In this document: positions 1 through 12,900 of the stretch, in pieces | How positions within the stretch are numbered: the first letter of the stretch is position 1 | How the letters are laid out: every line of letters begins with the position of its first letter | Assembly: GCA_002245135.1 (NCBI GenBank) | Contig: NGBS01000031.1 | Location: forward strand, 1 to 64,000 | Source: Proteromonas lacertae | Taxonomy: Eukaryota; Sar; Bigyra; Opalinata; Proteromonadidae | Direction of reading: 5' to 3' | DNA length: 64,000 nucleotides | Program-made: the position numbers and the translations under genes | The notes under the pieces: generated by a model | Databases searched by the model: none | What the model was told of the DNA's origin: nothing | What the model saw: only the letters and a program-made list of their open reading frames with translations

Positions 1-3000
1 ATGAATTAATAAAGAGTCAAGAGAACTATGTGATAGCATTGAAATATACAAAGAATGCAGGAAATGCTAGTGTATTACATCGTATAAGTGAGATTTACTA
101 TGAAGGTAATAATTTCGATGCTAGTTTATCTTTATTGATATCTATAATCAATCGATTCCCAAATTATAATCGATTGAACGAAGTAATCTTTTTATGTGGT
201 TGTATATTGAAATCTAAGAAAGATTATAAAAAAAGTATCGATTATTTCCAACATTTGGTGAATGTTTGTCCAAATGATTTTAAGAGTAGTGATATATGGT
301 TAATAATTGGTTTATGTTTAGAAGAAAGTAATTCTAATCAAAATGTGACAAGTTATAAACGATATTATAGTAATTTAGATGAGCGAACAAAAGAATTATA
401 TAAGAATTGGGAAGATTGTTATAATGATAGTCGTACTTGGATGAATGAAGGTGACAAACTATACAAGAATCGATATTTCAGTTTAGCTTATGATTTTTAT
501 GAAGAAAGTGCGAAACGCTCAAATTGTGATAAAGAGATATTGAATGAGAAAGAATGTTTATTAGGAACGAAAGAACACAATGATAAAATAATTGAAAAGA
601 GTTATAATGATATAAAAGATGAAGAAAGAAGAAAGATTTAGATGTGTAAATCGAAAAGAGTAAAGAATGATATAAACCCAATTTCGATAGTAAGATGGAT
701 GATATTTGTGAAGAAATTTTAAAGATTGAAGAGAATGATTTAACTGAATTTGAAGATGAGCGATTAGGTGATAATCCATTTATAGAAGAAGAAAACAAAC
801 GATTGAAAGAAGAAATTTGTAAATTGGAGAAAGATTTAAACAGTAGTGAATTGAAGATAATGATTTAGAGAAAGAGATGATAGATTTGAAGAAAGAACTA
901 AATGATTTAGAGAATGTGAAGAAAGAGTTGATGGATAAAACTCGAGATATTCCTAAGCTTGAAGATGATTTAAAAGAAAAGACTCAAAACATAAGTGATT
1001 TAGAGAAAGAAGTAAAAGACTTATTAGATAAGTTAAGTAAGAGTGGTGAAAGAAACTGAAAGAAAATCCAACAATAAATATGAAAGAATTCTTCAAAGAA
1101 CATGAAGCTGAGAATCTCGAAATGAAACGACTATTATTATTACGAAATCGTTGTTTCGAACTATTCAAGAATCAACAATATGAGAAATGTATAAAATATG
1201 GTGAAATAATCCAAAATAAGATGAAGAGAACAATTACAATGATGATGAAGAAGGTGAATTATATCGAATAATCGGTGAGAGTTATTACAAGTTATACATA
1301 AATGATAATAATATAAATGAATTAATAAAGAGTCAAGAGAACTATGTGATAGCATTGAAATATACAAAGAATGCAGGAAATGCTAGTGTATTACATCGTA
1401 TAAGTGAGATTTACTATGAAGGTAATAATTTCGATGCTAGTTTATCTTTATTGATATCTATAATCAATCGATTCCCAAATTATAATCGATTGAACGAAGT
1501 AATCTTTTTATGTGGTTGTATATTGAAATCTAAGAAAGATTATAAACAAAGTATCGATTATTTCCAACATTTGGTGAATGTTTGTCCAAATGATTTTAAG
1601 AGTAGTGATATATGGTTAATAATTGGTTTATGTTTAGAAGAAAGTAATTCTAATCAAAATGTGACAAGTTATAAACGATATTATAGTAATTTAGATGAGC
1701 GAACAAAAGAATTATATAAGAATTGGAAGATTGTTTAATGATAGTCGTACTTGGATGAATGAAGGTGACAAACTATACAAGAATCGATATTTCAGTTTAG
1801 CTTATGATTTTTATGAAGAAGTGCGAAACGCTCAAATTGTGATAAAGAGATATTGAATGAGAAAGAATGTTTATTAGGAACGAAAGAACACAATGATAAA
1901 ATAATTGAAAAGAGTTATAATGATAAAAGATGAAGAAAAGAAGAAAGATTTAGATGTAGAAATCGAAAAGAGTAAGAATGATATAAAACCAATTTCGATA
2001 GTAAGATGGATGATATTTGTGAAGAAATTTAAAGATTGAAGAGAATGATTTAACTGAATTTGAAGATGAGCGATTAGGTGATAATCCATTTATAGAGAAG
2101 AAAACAAACGATTGAAAGAAGAAATTTGTAAATTGGAGAAAGATTTAAACAGTAGTGAATTGAAGAATAATGATTTAGAGAAAGAGATGATAGATTTGAA
2201 GAAAGAACTAAATGATTTAGAGAATGTGAAGAAAGAGTTGATGGATAAAACTCGAGATATTCCTAAGCTTGAAGATGATTTAAAAGAAAAGACTCAAAAC
2301 ATAAGTGATTTAGAGAAAGAAGTAAAAGACTTATTAGATAAGTTAAGTAAGAGTGGTGAAAAGAAACTGAAAGAAAATCCAACAATAAATATGAAAGAAT
2401 TCTTCAAAGAACATGAAGCTGAGAATCTCGAAATGAACGACTATTATTATTACGAAATCGTTGTTTCGAACTATTCAAGAATCAACAATATGAGAAATGT
2501 ATAAAATATGGTGAAATAATCCAAAATAAGATGAAAGAGAACAATTACAATGATGATGAAGAAGGTGAATATATCGAATAATCGGTGAGAGTTATTACAA
2601 GTTATACATAAATGATAATAATATAAATGAATTAATAAAGAGTCAAGAGAACTATGTGATAGCATTGAAATATACAAAGAATGCAGGAAATGCTAGTGTA
2701 TTACATCGTATAAGTGAGATTTACTATGAAGGTAATAATTTCGATGCTAGTTTATCTTTATTGATATCTATAATCAATCGATTCCCAAATTATAATCGAT
2801 TGAACGAAGTAATCTTTTATGTGGTTGTATATTGAAATCTAAGAAAGATTATAAACAAAGTATCGATTATTTCCAACATTTGGTGAATGTTTGTCCAAAT
2901 GATTTTAAGAGTAGTGATATATGGTTAATAATTGGTTTATGTTTAGAAGAAAGTAATTCTAATCAAAATGTGACAAGTTATAAACGATATTATAGTAATT

Positions 3001-6000
3001 TAGATGAGCGAACAAAAGAATTATATAAGAATTGGGAAGATTGTTATAATGATAGTCGTACTTGGATGAATGAAGGTGACAAACTATACAAGAATCGATA
3101 TTTCAGTTTAGCTTATGATTTTTATGAAGAAAGTGCGAAACGCTCAAATTGTGATAAAGAGATATTGAATGAGAAAGAATGTTTATTAGGAACGAAAGAA
3201 CACAATGATAAAATAATTGAAAAGAGTTATAATGATATAAAAGATGAAGAAAAGAAGAAAGATTTAGATGTAGAAATCGAAAAAGAGTAAGAATGATATA
3301 AAACCCAATTTCGATAGTAAGATGGATGATATTTGTGAAGAAATTTAAAGATTGAAGAGAATGATTTAACTGAATTTGAAGATGAGCGATTAGGTGATAA
3401 TCCATTTATAGAAGAAGAAAACAAACGATTGAAAGAAGAAATTTGTAAATTGGAGAAAGATTTAAACAGTAGTGAATTGAAGAATAATGATTTAGAGAAA
3501 GAGATGATAGATTTGAAGAAAGAACTAAATGATTTAGAGAATGTGAAGAAAGAGTTGATGGATAAAACTCGAGATATTCCTAAGCTTGAAGATGATTTAA
3601 AAGAAAAGACTCAAAACATAAGTGATTTAGAGAAAGAAGTAAAAGACTTATTAGATAAGTTAAGTAAGAGTGGTGAAAAGAAACTGAAAGAAAATCCAAC
3701 AATAAATATGAAAGAATTCTTCAAAGAACATGAAGCTGAGAATCTCGAAATGAAACGACTATTATTATTACGAAATCGTTGTTTCGAACTATTCAAGAAT
3801 CAACAAATATGAGAAATGTATAAAATATGTGAAATAATCCAAAATAAGATGAAAGAGAACAATTACAATGATGATGAAGAAGGTGAAATTATATCGAATA
3901 ATCGTGAGAGTTATTACAAGTTATACATAAATGATAATAAATATAAATGAATTAATAAAGAGTCAAGAGAACTATGTGATAGCATTGAAATATACAAAGA
4001 ATGCAGGAAATGCTAGTGTATTACATCGTATAAGTGAGATTTACTATGAAGGTAATAATTTCGATGCTAGTTTATCTTTATTGATATCTATAATCAATCG
4101 ATTCCCAAATTATAATCGATTGAACGAAGTAATCTTTTTATGTGGTTGTATATTGAAATCTAAGAAAGATTATAAACAAAGTATCGATTATTTCCAACAT
4201 TTGGTGAATGTTTGTCCAAATGATTTTAAGAGTAGTGATATATGGTTAATAATTGGTTTATGTTTAGAAGAAAGTAATTCTAATCAAAATGTGACAAGTT
4301 ATAAACGATATTATAGTAATTTAGATGAGCGAACAAAAGAATTATATAAGAATTGGGAAGATTGTTATAATGATAGTCGTACTTGGATGAATGAAGGTGA
4401 CAAACTATACAAGAATCGATATTTCAGTTTAGCTTATGATTTTTATGAAGAAAGTGCGAAACGCTCAAATTGTGATAAAGAGATATTGAATGAGAAAGAA
4501 TGTTTATTAGGAACGAAAGAACACAATGATAAAATAATTGAAAAGAGTTATAATGATATAAAATGAAGAAAGAAGAAAGATTTAGATGTAGAAATCGAAA
4601 AGAGTAAGAATGATATAAAACCCAATTTCGATAGTAAGATGGATGATATTTGTGAAGAAATTTTAAAGATTGAAGAGAATGATTTAACTGAATTTGAAGA
4701 TGAGCGATTAGGTGATAATCCATTTATAGAAGAAGAAAACAAACGATTGAAAGAAGAAATTTGTAAATTGGAGAAAGATTTAAACAGTAGTGAATTGAAG
4801 AATAATGATTTAGAGAAAGAGATGATAGATTTGAAGAAAGAACTAAATGATTTAGAGAATGTGAAGAAAGAGTTGATGGATAAAACTCGAGATATTCCTA
4901 AGCTTGAAGATGATTTAAAAGAAAAGACTCAAAACATAAGTGATTTAGAGAAAGAAGTAAAAGACTTATTAGATAAGTTAAGTAAGAGTGTGAAAAGAAA
5001 CTGAAAGAAAATCCAAACAATAAATATGAAAGAATTCTTCAAAGAACATGAAGCTGAGAATCTCGAAATGAAACGACTATTATTATTACGAAATCGTTGT
5101 TTCGAACTATTCAAGAATCAACAATATGAGAAATGTATAAAATATGGTGAAATAATCCAAAATAAGATGAAAGAGAACAATTACAATGATGATGAAGAAG
5201 GTGAATTATATCGAATAATCGGTGAGAGTTATTACAAGTTATACATAAATGATAATAATATAAATGAATTAATAAAGAGTCAAGAGAACTATGTGATAGC
5301 ATTGAAATATACAAAGAATGCAGGAAATGCTAGTGTATTACATCGTATAAGTGAGATTTACTATGAAGGTAATAATTTCGATGCTAGTTTATCTTTATTG
5401 ATATCTATAATCAATCGATTCCCAAATTATAATCGATTGAACGAAGTAATCTTTTTATGTGGTTGTATATTGAAATCTAAGAAAGATTATAAACAAAGTA
5501 TCGATTATTTCCAACATTTGGTGAATGTTTGTCCAAATGATTTTAAGAGTAGTGATATATGGTTAATAATTGGTTTATGTTTAGAAGAAAGTAATTCTAA
5601 TCAAAATGTGACAAGTTATAAACGATATTATAGTAATTTAGATGAGCGAACAAAAGAATTATATAAGAATTGGGAAGATTGTTATAATGATAGTCGTACT
5701 TGGATGAATGAAGGTGACAAACTATACAAGAATCGATATTTCAGTTTAGCTTATGATTTTTATGAAGAAAGTGCGAAACGCTCAAATTGTGATAAAGAGA
5801 TATTGAATGAGAAAGAATGTTTATTAGGAACGAAAGAACACAATGATAAATAATTGAAAAGAGTTATAATGATATAAAAGATGAAGAAAAGAAGAAAGAT
5901 TTAGATGTAGAAATCGAAAAGAGTAAGAATGATATAAAACCCATTTCGATAGTAAGATGGATGATATTTGTGAAGAAATCTTAAAGATTGAAGAGAATGA

Positions 6001-9000
6001 TTTAACTGAATTTGAAGATGAGCGATTAGGTGATAATCCATTTATAGAAGAAGAAACAAACGATTGAAAGAAAAATTTGTAAATTGGAGAAAGATTTAAA
6101 CAGTAGTGAATTGAAGAATAATGATTTAGAGAAAGAGATGATAGATTTGAAGAAAGAACTAAATGATTTAGAGAATGTGAAGAAAGAGTTGATGGATAAA
6201 ACTCGAGATATTCCTAAGCTTGAAGATGATTTAAAAGAAAAGACTCAAAACATAAGTGATTTAGAGAAAGAAGTAAAAGACTTATTAGATAAGTTAAGTA
6301 AGAGTGGTGAAAAGAAACTGAAAGAAAATCCAACAATAAATATGAAAGAATTCTTCAAAGAACATGAAGCTGAGAATCTCGAAATGAAACGACTATTATT
6401 ATTACGAAATCGTTGTTTCGAACTATTCAAGAATCAACAATATGAGAAATGTATAAAATATGGTGAAATAATCCAAAATAAGATGAAAGAGAACAATTAC
6501 AATGATGATGAAGAAGGTGAATTATATCGAATAATCGGTGAGAGTTATTACAAGTTATACATAAATGATAATAATATAAATGAATTAATAAAGAGTCAAG
6601 AGAACTATGTGATAGCATTGAAATATACAAAGAATGCAGGAAATGCTAGTGTATTACATCGTATAAGTGAGATTTACTATGAAGGTAATAATTTCGATGC
6701 TAGTTTATCTTTATTGATATCTATAATCAATCGATTCCCAAATTATAATCGATTGAACGAAGTAATCTTTTTATGTGGTTGTATATTGAAATCTAAGAAA
6801 GATTATAAACAAAGTATCGATTATTTCCAACATTTGGTGAATGTTTGTCCAAATGATTTTAAGAGTAGTGATATATGGTTAATAATTGGTTTATGTTTAG
6901 AAGAAAGTAATTCTAATCAAAATGTGACAAGTTATAAACGATATTATAGTAATTTAGATGAGCGAACAAAAGAATTATATAAGAATTGGGAAGATTGTTA
7001 TAATGATAGTCGTACTTGGATGAATGAAGGTGACAAACTATACAAGAATCGATATTTCAGTTTAGCTTATGATTTTTATGAAGAAAGTGCGAAACGCTCA
7101 AATTGTGATAAAGAGATATTGAATGAGAAAGAATGTTTATTAGGAACGAAAGAACACAATGATAAAATAATTGAAAAGAGTTATAATGATATAAAAGATG
7201 AAGAAAAGAAGAAAGATTTAGATGTAGAAATCGAAAAGAGTAAGAATGATATAAAACCCAATTTCGATAGTAAGATGGATGATATTTGTGAAGAAATCTT
7301 AAAGATTGAAGAGAATGATTTAACTGAATTTGAAGATGAGCGATTAGGTGATAATCCATTTATAGAAGAAGAAAACAAACGATTGAAAGAAGAAATTTGT
7401 AAATTGGAGAAAGATTTAAACAGTAGTGAATTGAAGAATAATGATTTAGAGAAAGAGATGATAGATTTGAAGAAAGAACTAAATGATTTAGAGAATGTGA
7501 AGAAAGAGTTGATGGATAAAACTCGAGATATTCCTAAGCTTGAAGATGATTTAAAAGAAAAGACTCAAAACATAAGTGATTTAGAGAAAGAAGTAAAAGA
7601 CTTATTAGATAAGTTAAGTAAGAGTGGTGAAAAGAAACTGAAAGAAAATCCAACAATAAATATGAAAGAATTCTTCAAAGAACATGAAGCTGAGAATCTC
7701 GAAATGAAACGACTATTATTATTACGAAATCGTTGTTTCGAACTATTCAAGAATCAACAATATGAGAAATGTATAAAATATGGTGAAATAATCCAAAATA
7801 AGATGAAAGAGAACAATTACAATGATGATGAAGAAGGTGAATTATATCGAATAATCGGTGAGAGTTATTACAAGTTATACATAAATGATAATAATATAAA
7901 TGAATTAATAAAGAGTCAAGAGAACTATGTGATAGCATTGAAATATACAAAGAATGCAGGAAATGCTAGTGTATTACATCGTATAAGTGAGATTTACTAT
8001 GAAGGTAATAATTTCGATGCTAGTTTATCTTTATTGATATCTATAATCAATCGATTCCCAAATTATAATCGATTGAACGAAGTAATCTTTTTATGTGGTT
8101 GTATATTGAAATCTAAGAAAGATTATAAACAAAGTATCGATTATTTCCAACATTTGGTGAATGTTTGTCCAAATGATTTTAAGAGTAGTGATATATGGTT
8201 AATAATTGGTTTATGTTTAGAAGAAAGTAATTCTAATCAAAATGTGACAAGTTATAAACGATATTATAGTAATTTAGATGAGCGAACAAAAGAATTATAT
8301 AAGAATTGGGAAGATTGTTATAATGATAGTCGTACTTGGATGAATGAAGGTGACAAACTATACAAGAATCGATATTTCAGTTTAGCTTATGATTTTTATG
8401 AAGAAAGTGCGAAACGCTCAAATTGTGATAAAGAGATATTGAATGAGAAAGAATGTTTATTAGGAACGAAAGAACACAATGATAAAATAATTGAAAAGAG
8501 TTATAACGAAATAAAAGATGAAGAAAAGAAGAAAGATTTAGATGTAGAAATCGAAAAGAGTAAGAATGATATAAAACCCAATTTCGATAGTAAGATGGAT
8601 GATATTTGTGAAGAAATTTTAAAGATTGAAGAGAATGATTTAACTGAATTTGAAGATGAGCGATTAGGTGATAATCCATTTATAGAAGAAGAAAACAAAC
8701 GATTGAAAGAAGAAATTTGTAAATTGGAGAAAGATTTAAACAGTAGTGAATTGAAGAATAATGATTTAGAGAAAGAGATGATAGATTTGAAGAAAGAACT
8801 AAATGATTTAGAGAATGTGAAGAAAGAGTTGATGGATAAAACTCGAGATATTCCTAAGCTTGAAGATGATTTAAAAGAAAAGACTCAAAACATAAGTGAT
8901 TTAGAGAAAGAAGTAAAAGACTTATTAGATAAGTTAAGTAAGAGTGGTGAAAAGAAACTGAAAGAAAATCCAACAATAAATATGAAAGAATTCTTCAAAG

Positions 9001-9977
9001 AACATGAAGCTGAGAATCTCGAAATGAAACGACTATTATTATTACGAAATCGTTGTTTCGAACTATTCAAGAATCAACAATATGAGAAATGTATAAAATA
9101 TGGTGAAATAATCCAAAATAAGATGAAAGAGAACAATTACAATGATGATGAAGAAGGTGAATTATATCGAATAATCGGTGAGAGTTATTACAAGTTATAC
9201 ATAAATGATAATAATATAAATGAATTAATAAAGAGTCAAGAGAACTATGTGATAGCATTGAAATATACAAAGAATGCAGGAAATGCTAGTGTATTACATC
9301 GTATAAGTGAGATTTACTATGAAGGTAATAATTTCGATGCTAGTTTATCTTTATTGATATCTATAATCAATCGATTCCCAAATTATAATCGATTGAACGA
9401 AGTAATCTTTTTATGTGGTTGTATATTGAAATCTAAGAAAGATTATAAACAAAGTATCGATTATTTCCAACATTTGGTGAATGTTTGTCCAAATGATTTT
9501 AAGAGTAGTGATATATGGTTAATAATTGGTTTATGTTTAGAAGAAAGTAATTCTAATCAAAATGTGACAAGTTATAAACGATATTATAGTAATTTAGATG
9601 AGCGAACAAAAGAATTATATAAGAATTGGGAAGATTGTTATAATGATAGTCGTACTTGGATGAATGAAGGTGACAAACTATACAAGAATCGATATTTCAG
9701 TTTAGCTTATGATTTTTATGAAGAAAGTGCGAAACGCTCAAATTGTGATAAAGAGATATTGAATGAGAAAGAATGTTTATTAGGAACGAAAGAACACAAT
9801 GATAAAATAATTGAAAAGAGTTATAACGAAATAAAAGATGAAGAAAAGAAGAAAGATTTAGATGTAGAAATCGAAAAGAGTAAGAATGATATAAAACCCA
9901 ATTTCGATAGTAAGATGGATGATATTTGTGAAGAAATTTTAAAGATTGAAGAGAATGATTTAACTGAATTTGAAGAT
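1..9977 (+). repeat. tandem array of 1320-bp coding units (7 full copies plus partials)
   Basis: Using the anchor gtgatagcattg, copies begin at 30, 1346, 2656, 3976, 5293, 6609, 7929 and 9249. Spacing is 1316, 1310, 1320, 1317, 1316, 1320 and 1320. The array runs off the left edge, so the true copy number is unknown. On the right, identity stops sharply after 9977. Apart from small indels, only a handful of sites differ. Units 7 and 8 carry Asn-Glu-Ile where unit 6 has Asn-Asp-Ile (about 8,507 and 9,827). Copies 5 and 6 share one synonymous C (about 5,980 and 7,298). Copy 1 has Lys for Gln near 230. The 1320-bp period is exactly 440 codons, so units stay in frame. Such near-identity implies recent amplification or ongoing homogenisation by unequal exchange or gene conversion. 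Confidence 0.97.
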
Positions 9978-12900
9978 AATATCACTTTAATTACTTTAGA
10001 TGAACATGACAAAGTTATTGATAAATATAATCATACTATTAATGAAATGAATGAAAAGATTGATTCTATGAATGAAAAATTGAAAACTAAAGAAATTATG
10101 GTAAATAAAACAATAACCCTTAATGAAAAATTAAGAGATGATTTAATGAAAATACAAGAGATTGAAAATATACTTAATGATAATATTGCTGAAATGAATA
10201 ATTTAAGAAATATAACTGAAGATCGTGATAGAAGATACAATATTGTAGGAGATGATATGTCATATTTGCAAAAAGAAATACACAGATTAGTAAGGGATTA
10301 TCATATATCATCAAAGTATGCTGAAATCTTAGCATATCCTGAACCTGATTTCAGACCATCACCTTTAAAGATTTCAACATCACATGAAATGTTACAAAAG
10401 TATAGAAGAGAGTATACAGAAAAAGCTATATGTGATTATAATAATGGTATTATTGACAGGTGCTGCTGGCACATTGAAACTTTTGTATGAAAATATAGAT
10501 TGCAGTGATAGAACTGATGTTATAGCAGCGGAAGGATATAAAGTGTTAGGAGAATGTTTTTACAAAATGTTTTTAAAGACTGATAATAGGCAGTTCATTG
10601 AATCTAGTATGAGTGCATTTACTGGATGTATGTATTATGATAAATATCGTGATAATCCAGAAATTCTACATAGAATAGCAGATTTAACATACCAAGATGC
10701 TACTTATACCTCAACATTGCCTTTATTATCTGATTTATTACTCAAACATCCTGCTTATGAAAAATTCTATGAAGTAATGTTTTTAGCAGGATGTGTTCAA
10801 AAATATAACTGTGATTATAGACAAGCACTGGAATACTTTAAACCTTGTGTGAATAAATTACCACCAAATGTAACAGAAAGTGAAATATGGTTTATTATAG
10901 GACTAACCTATCAAGATATGAAAGAGCCAACAGATGTTAATAGTGTTACAGCATTTAAGAAATGTCATAATGCATTGGATGAATATGTAAAACCAGATTA
11001 TGAAACATATAAAGAATATATATCTAGTCCTAGAATATATGAACTTCATGGTGATAAATTCTATAGCTTGAAATATTACACATTAGCATTAGATTTCTAT
11101 CTAAAGTGTCTTATAAAATATGATCCAAGCAGATATAGAAATAAGAATAATACAAAGGAGAATATAATATACAAATTGTGTAAGACTGCTTTAAGGTGTG
11201 AAAAAATTGATGTATATGAAAGATATTTGAAGCAGTTAATGTTATCAAAAGCAGAGATAGATGTTCAAAGACAAGAAGAATTGAAAGTTTTATATAAAAA
11301 GTTGGTGATAGGACAAAGAGATGCACTAGAGAATCTACCAGTTCCAACATCTTTAACTATTTTACTCAGAATAATTGATGAAGATAATTTAAGAAATGAA
11401 ATGGATTCGAATCATTCCCATGGAAATTTCTATTTCCCAATTGATCCTTATGAATCAATAGCATTAATAAGAGAATATATAGACTATAAGAATAGAGTTT
11501 TAAAAAAATTAAAGACACAAATTGCAGAGGTGGAAAAAGAAAAATCTGATTTGGAGAAATCAAGTATGCCAAAAGTTGAATATGAAAGATTGAAAGCAGA
11601 ATATGATAAGTTAAGTGAAGAAAGTAGTAGTAAAATTCAAGAATTGGATAAAAATGTAAATCAAACTCTGAGTAAGAATTTATCATTGTTATTTAACCTC
11701 AGTATAAGTGAAAAAGAAATGAAACAATTAAAGGATGATATTGTTGAATTAATTCATTTATTAGAAAAATATAATATAGGTGATTTAGGTAATATATTTG
11801 TAAAGGCAAAAGGTAAAAAAGCTGTGGTAGATATATTGCACATCATTTATTTAAGAGCAATGATGTTATACAGTATATATACATTATTTTTCTTATTTAT
11901 TTGTAATAGATGATAATCAAATAAGACCTTCTACAAGGTATTTAGAGTATGTCTTACATAGAAAAGAAATATGTCATTTGAATGAAGATAAAAGTATATT
12001 CATTTTTTAATATATATAATTTAATATAGTGAGTGAATTATATCGAGTTCTTGGTGAAAGTTATTATAAGATTTTTAAAGATACAAATAACATCAATTAT
12101 CTAAAACAAAGTCATCAACACTATTTAGAAGCATATAAATATAGAAAGAATACTTCTAATCCTACATTCTTATTCAATATGGCTATTGTTCATTACGAAT
12201 ATGGATTATATGATGATTGTTTGAGATTATTAGACAAGATAAGACAAGAATTTATGGCTTATGATAAACTTCAAAATGTTGTATTTTTATCAGCTGTAAT
12301 AAAGAAATATCAAAAAGATTATGAAACAAGTCATAACGAATTTGCTAGTTTGTATTACAATCCACCAGAATATATTACTGAATCTGAATTATATTTTATA
12401 AAAGGAAGAATGTATGATGAATGTTTAGACGATAATGCTACTGATAGTTTTATTAAGAGTTATGAACTTTTAGAACCTTATGAAAAAGAGAAATTTAGTG
12501 ATGTTACAGATTATAAATATGATTATGAAGTATGGGAAGATTTTGGAGACAAATATTATAATATGAGATACTTTACATTAGCATTAGATTACTACTTGCA
12601 AACTATTCATTATCGTCCTTTAAATGAAGAAGAAGTATATGGAAAGATATGTAAAGCTGCTATATTTTGTGAAAGTTCAGAAGCATTTAACGAAAATAGA
12701 GTCAGTTGTATAGATCCAGATTTGCAAAATGAATTAGAAGAATTACATTCAGCAAGAAATAATCCAGAAGATATATCACTTACACTTGATTCTGATGATA
12801 TAGAAGAAGAATTAATATCTAAATTACTATCAGCTGAATCATACATTAATGAAGAAATGGAAGAAGAAATATCAATGAAAAAATCAGAATATGATAGTAA

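Larger units (their letters stand above)
9978..12730 (+). other. two diverged TPR-like units that cap the array
   Basis: Where the array ends, the coiled coil continues in unrelated sequence (NITLITLDEHDK onward) and then two diverged copies of the TPR-like half follow. In the second, GYKVLGECFYKMF matches the array's LYRIIGESYYKLY, and LHRIADLTYQDATYTSTLPL matches HRISEIYYEGNNFDASLSLL. In the third, ELYRVLGESYYKIF is nearly the array sequence again. Motif order and spacing are preserved through the final hairpin (GDKFYSLKYYTLALDFY and GDKYYNMRYFTLALDYY against GDKLYKNRYFSLAYDFY). These look like the older members of the family, outside the zone being homogenised. The third unit contains two introns and the second a candidate micro-intron, whereas array units have none. 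Confidence 0.85.

Noticed and set aside
30-5853. Separate short genes opening at 30, 1346, 2832, 3931 and 5026
   Set aside because: They begin at internal GTG or arbitrary triplets and are fragments of one continuous repeat frame broken by small indels.
478-9270. Recurring minus-strand open frames of 60-106 codons inside the tandem array
   Set aside because: They repeat every 1320 bp as the antisense of coiled-coil and TPR-like coding sequence and are Ser/Phe/Leu-rich antisense artefacts. They have no independent start context.
1-9977. Tandem array as a transposon, satellite or CRISPR-like element
   Set aside because: The unit is coding, in frame (440 codons), has no terminal repeats or transposase, and has no spacer/repeat alternation.
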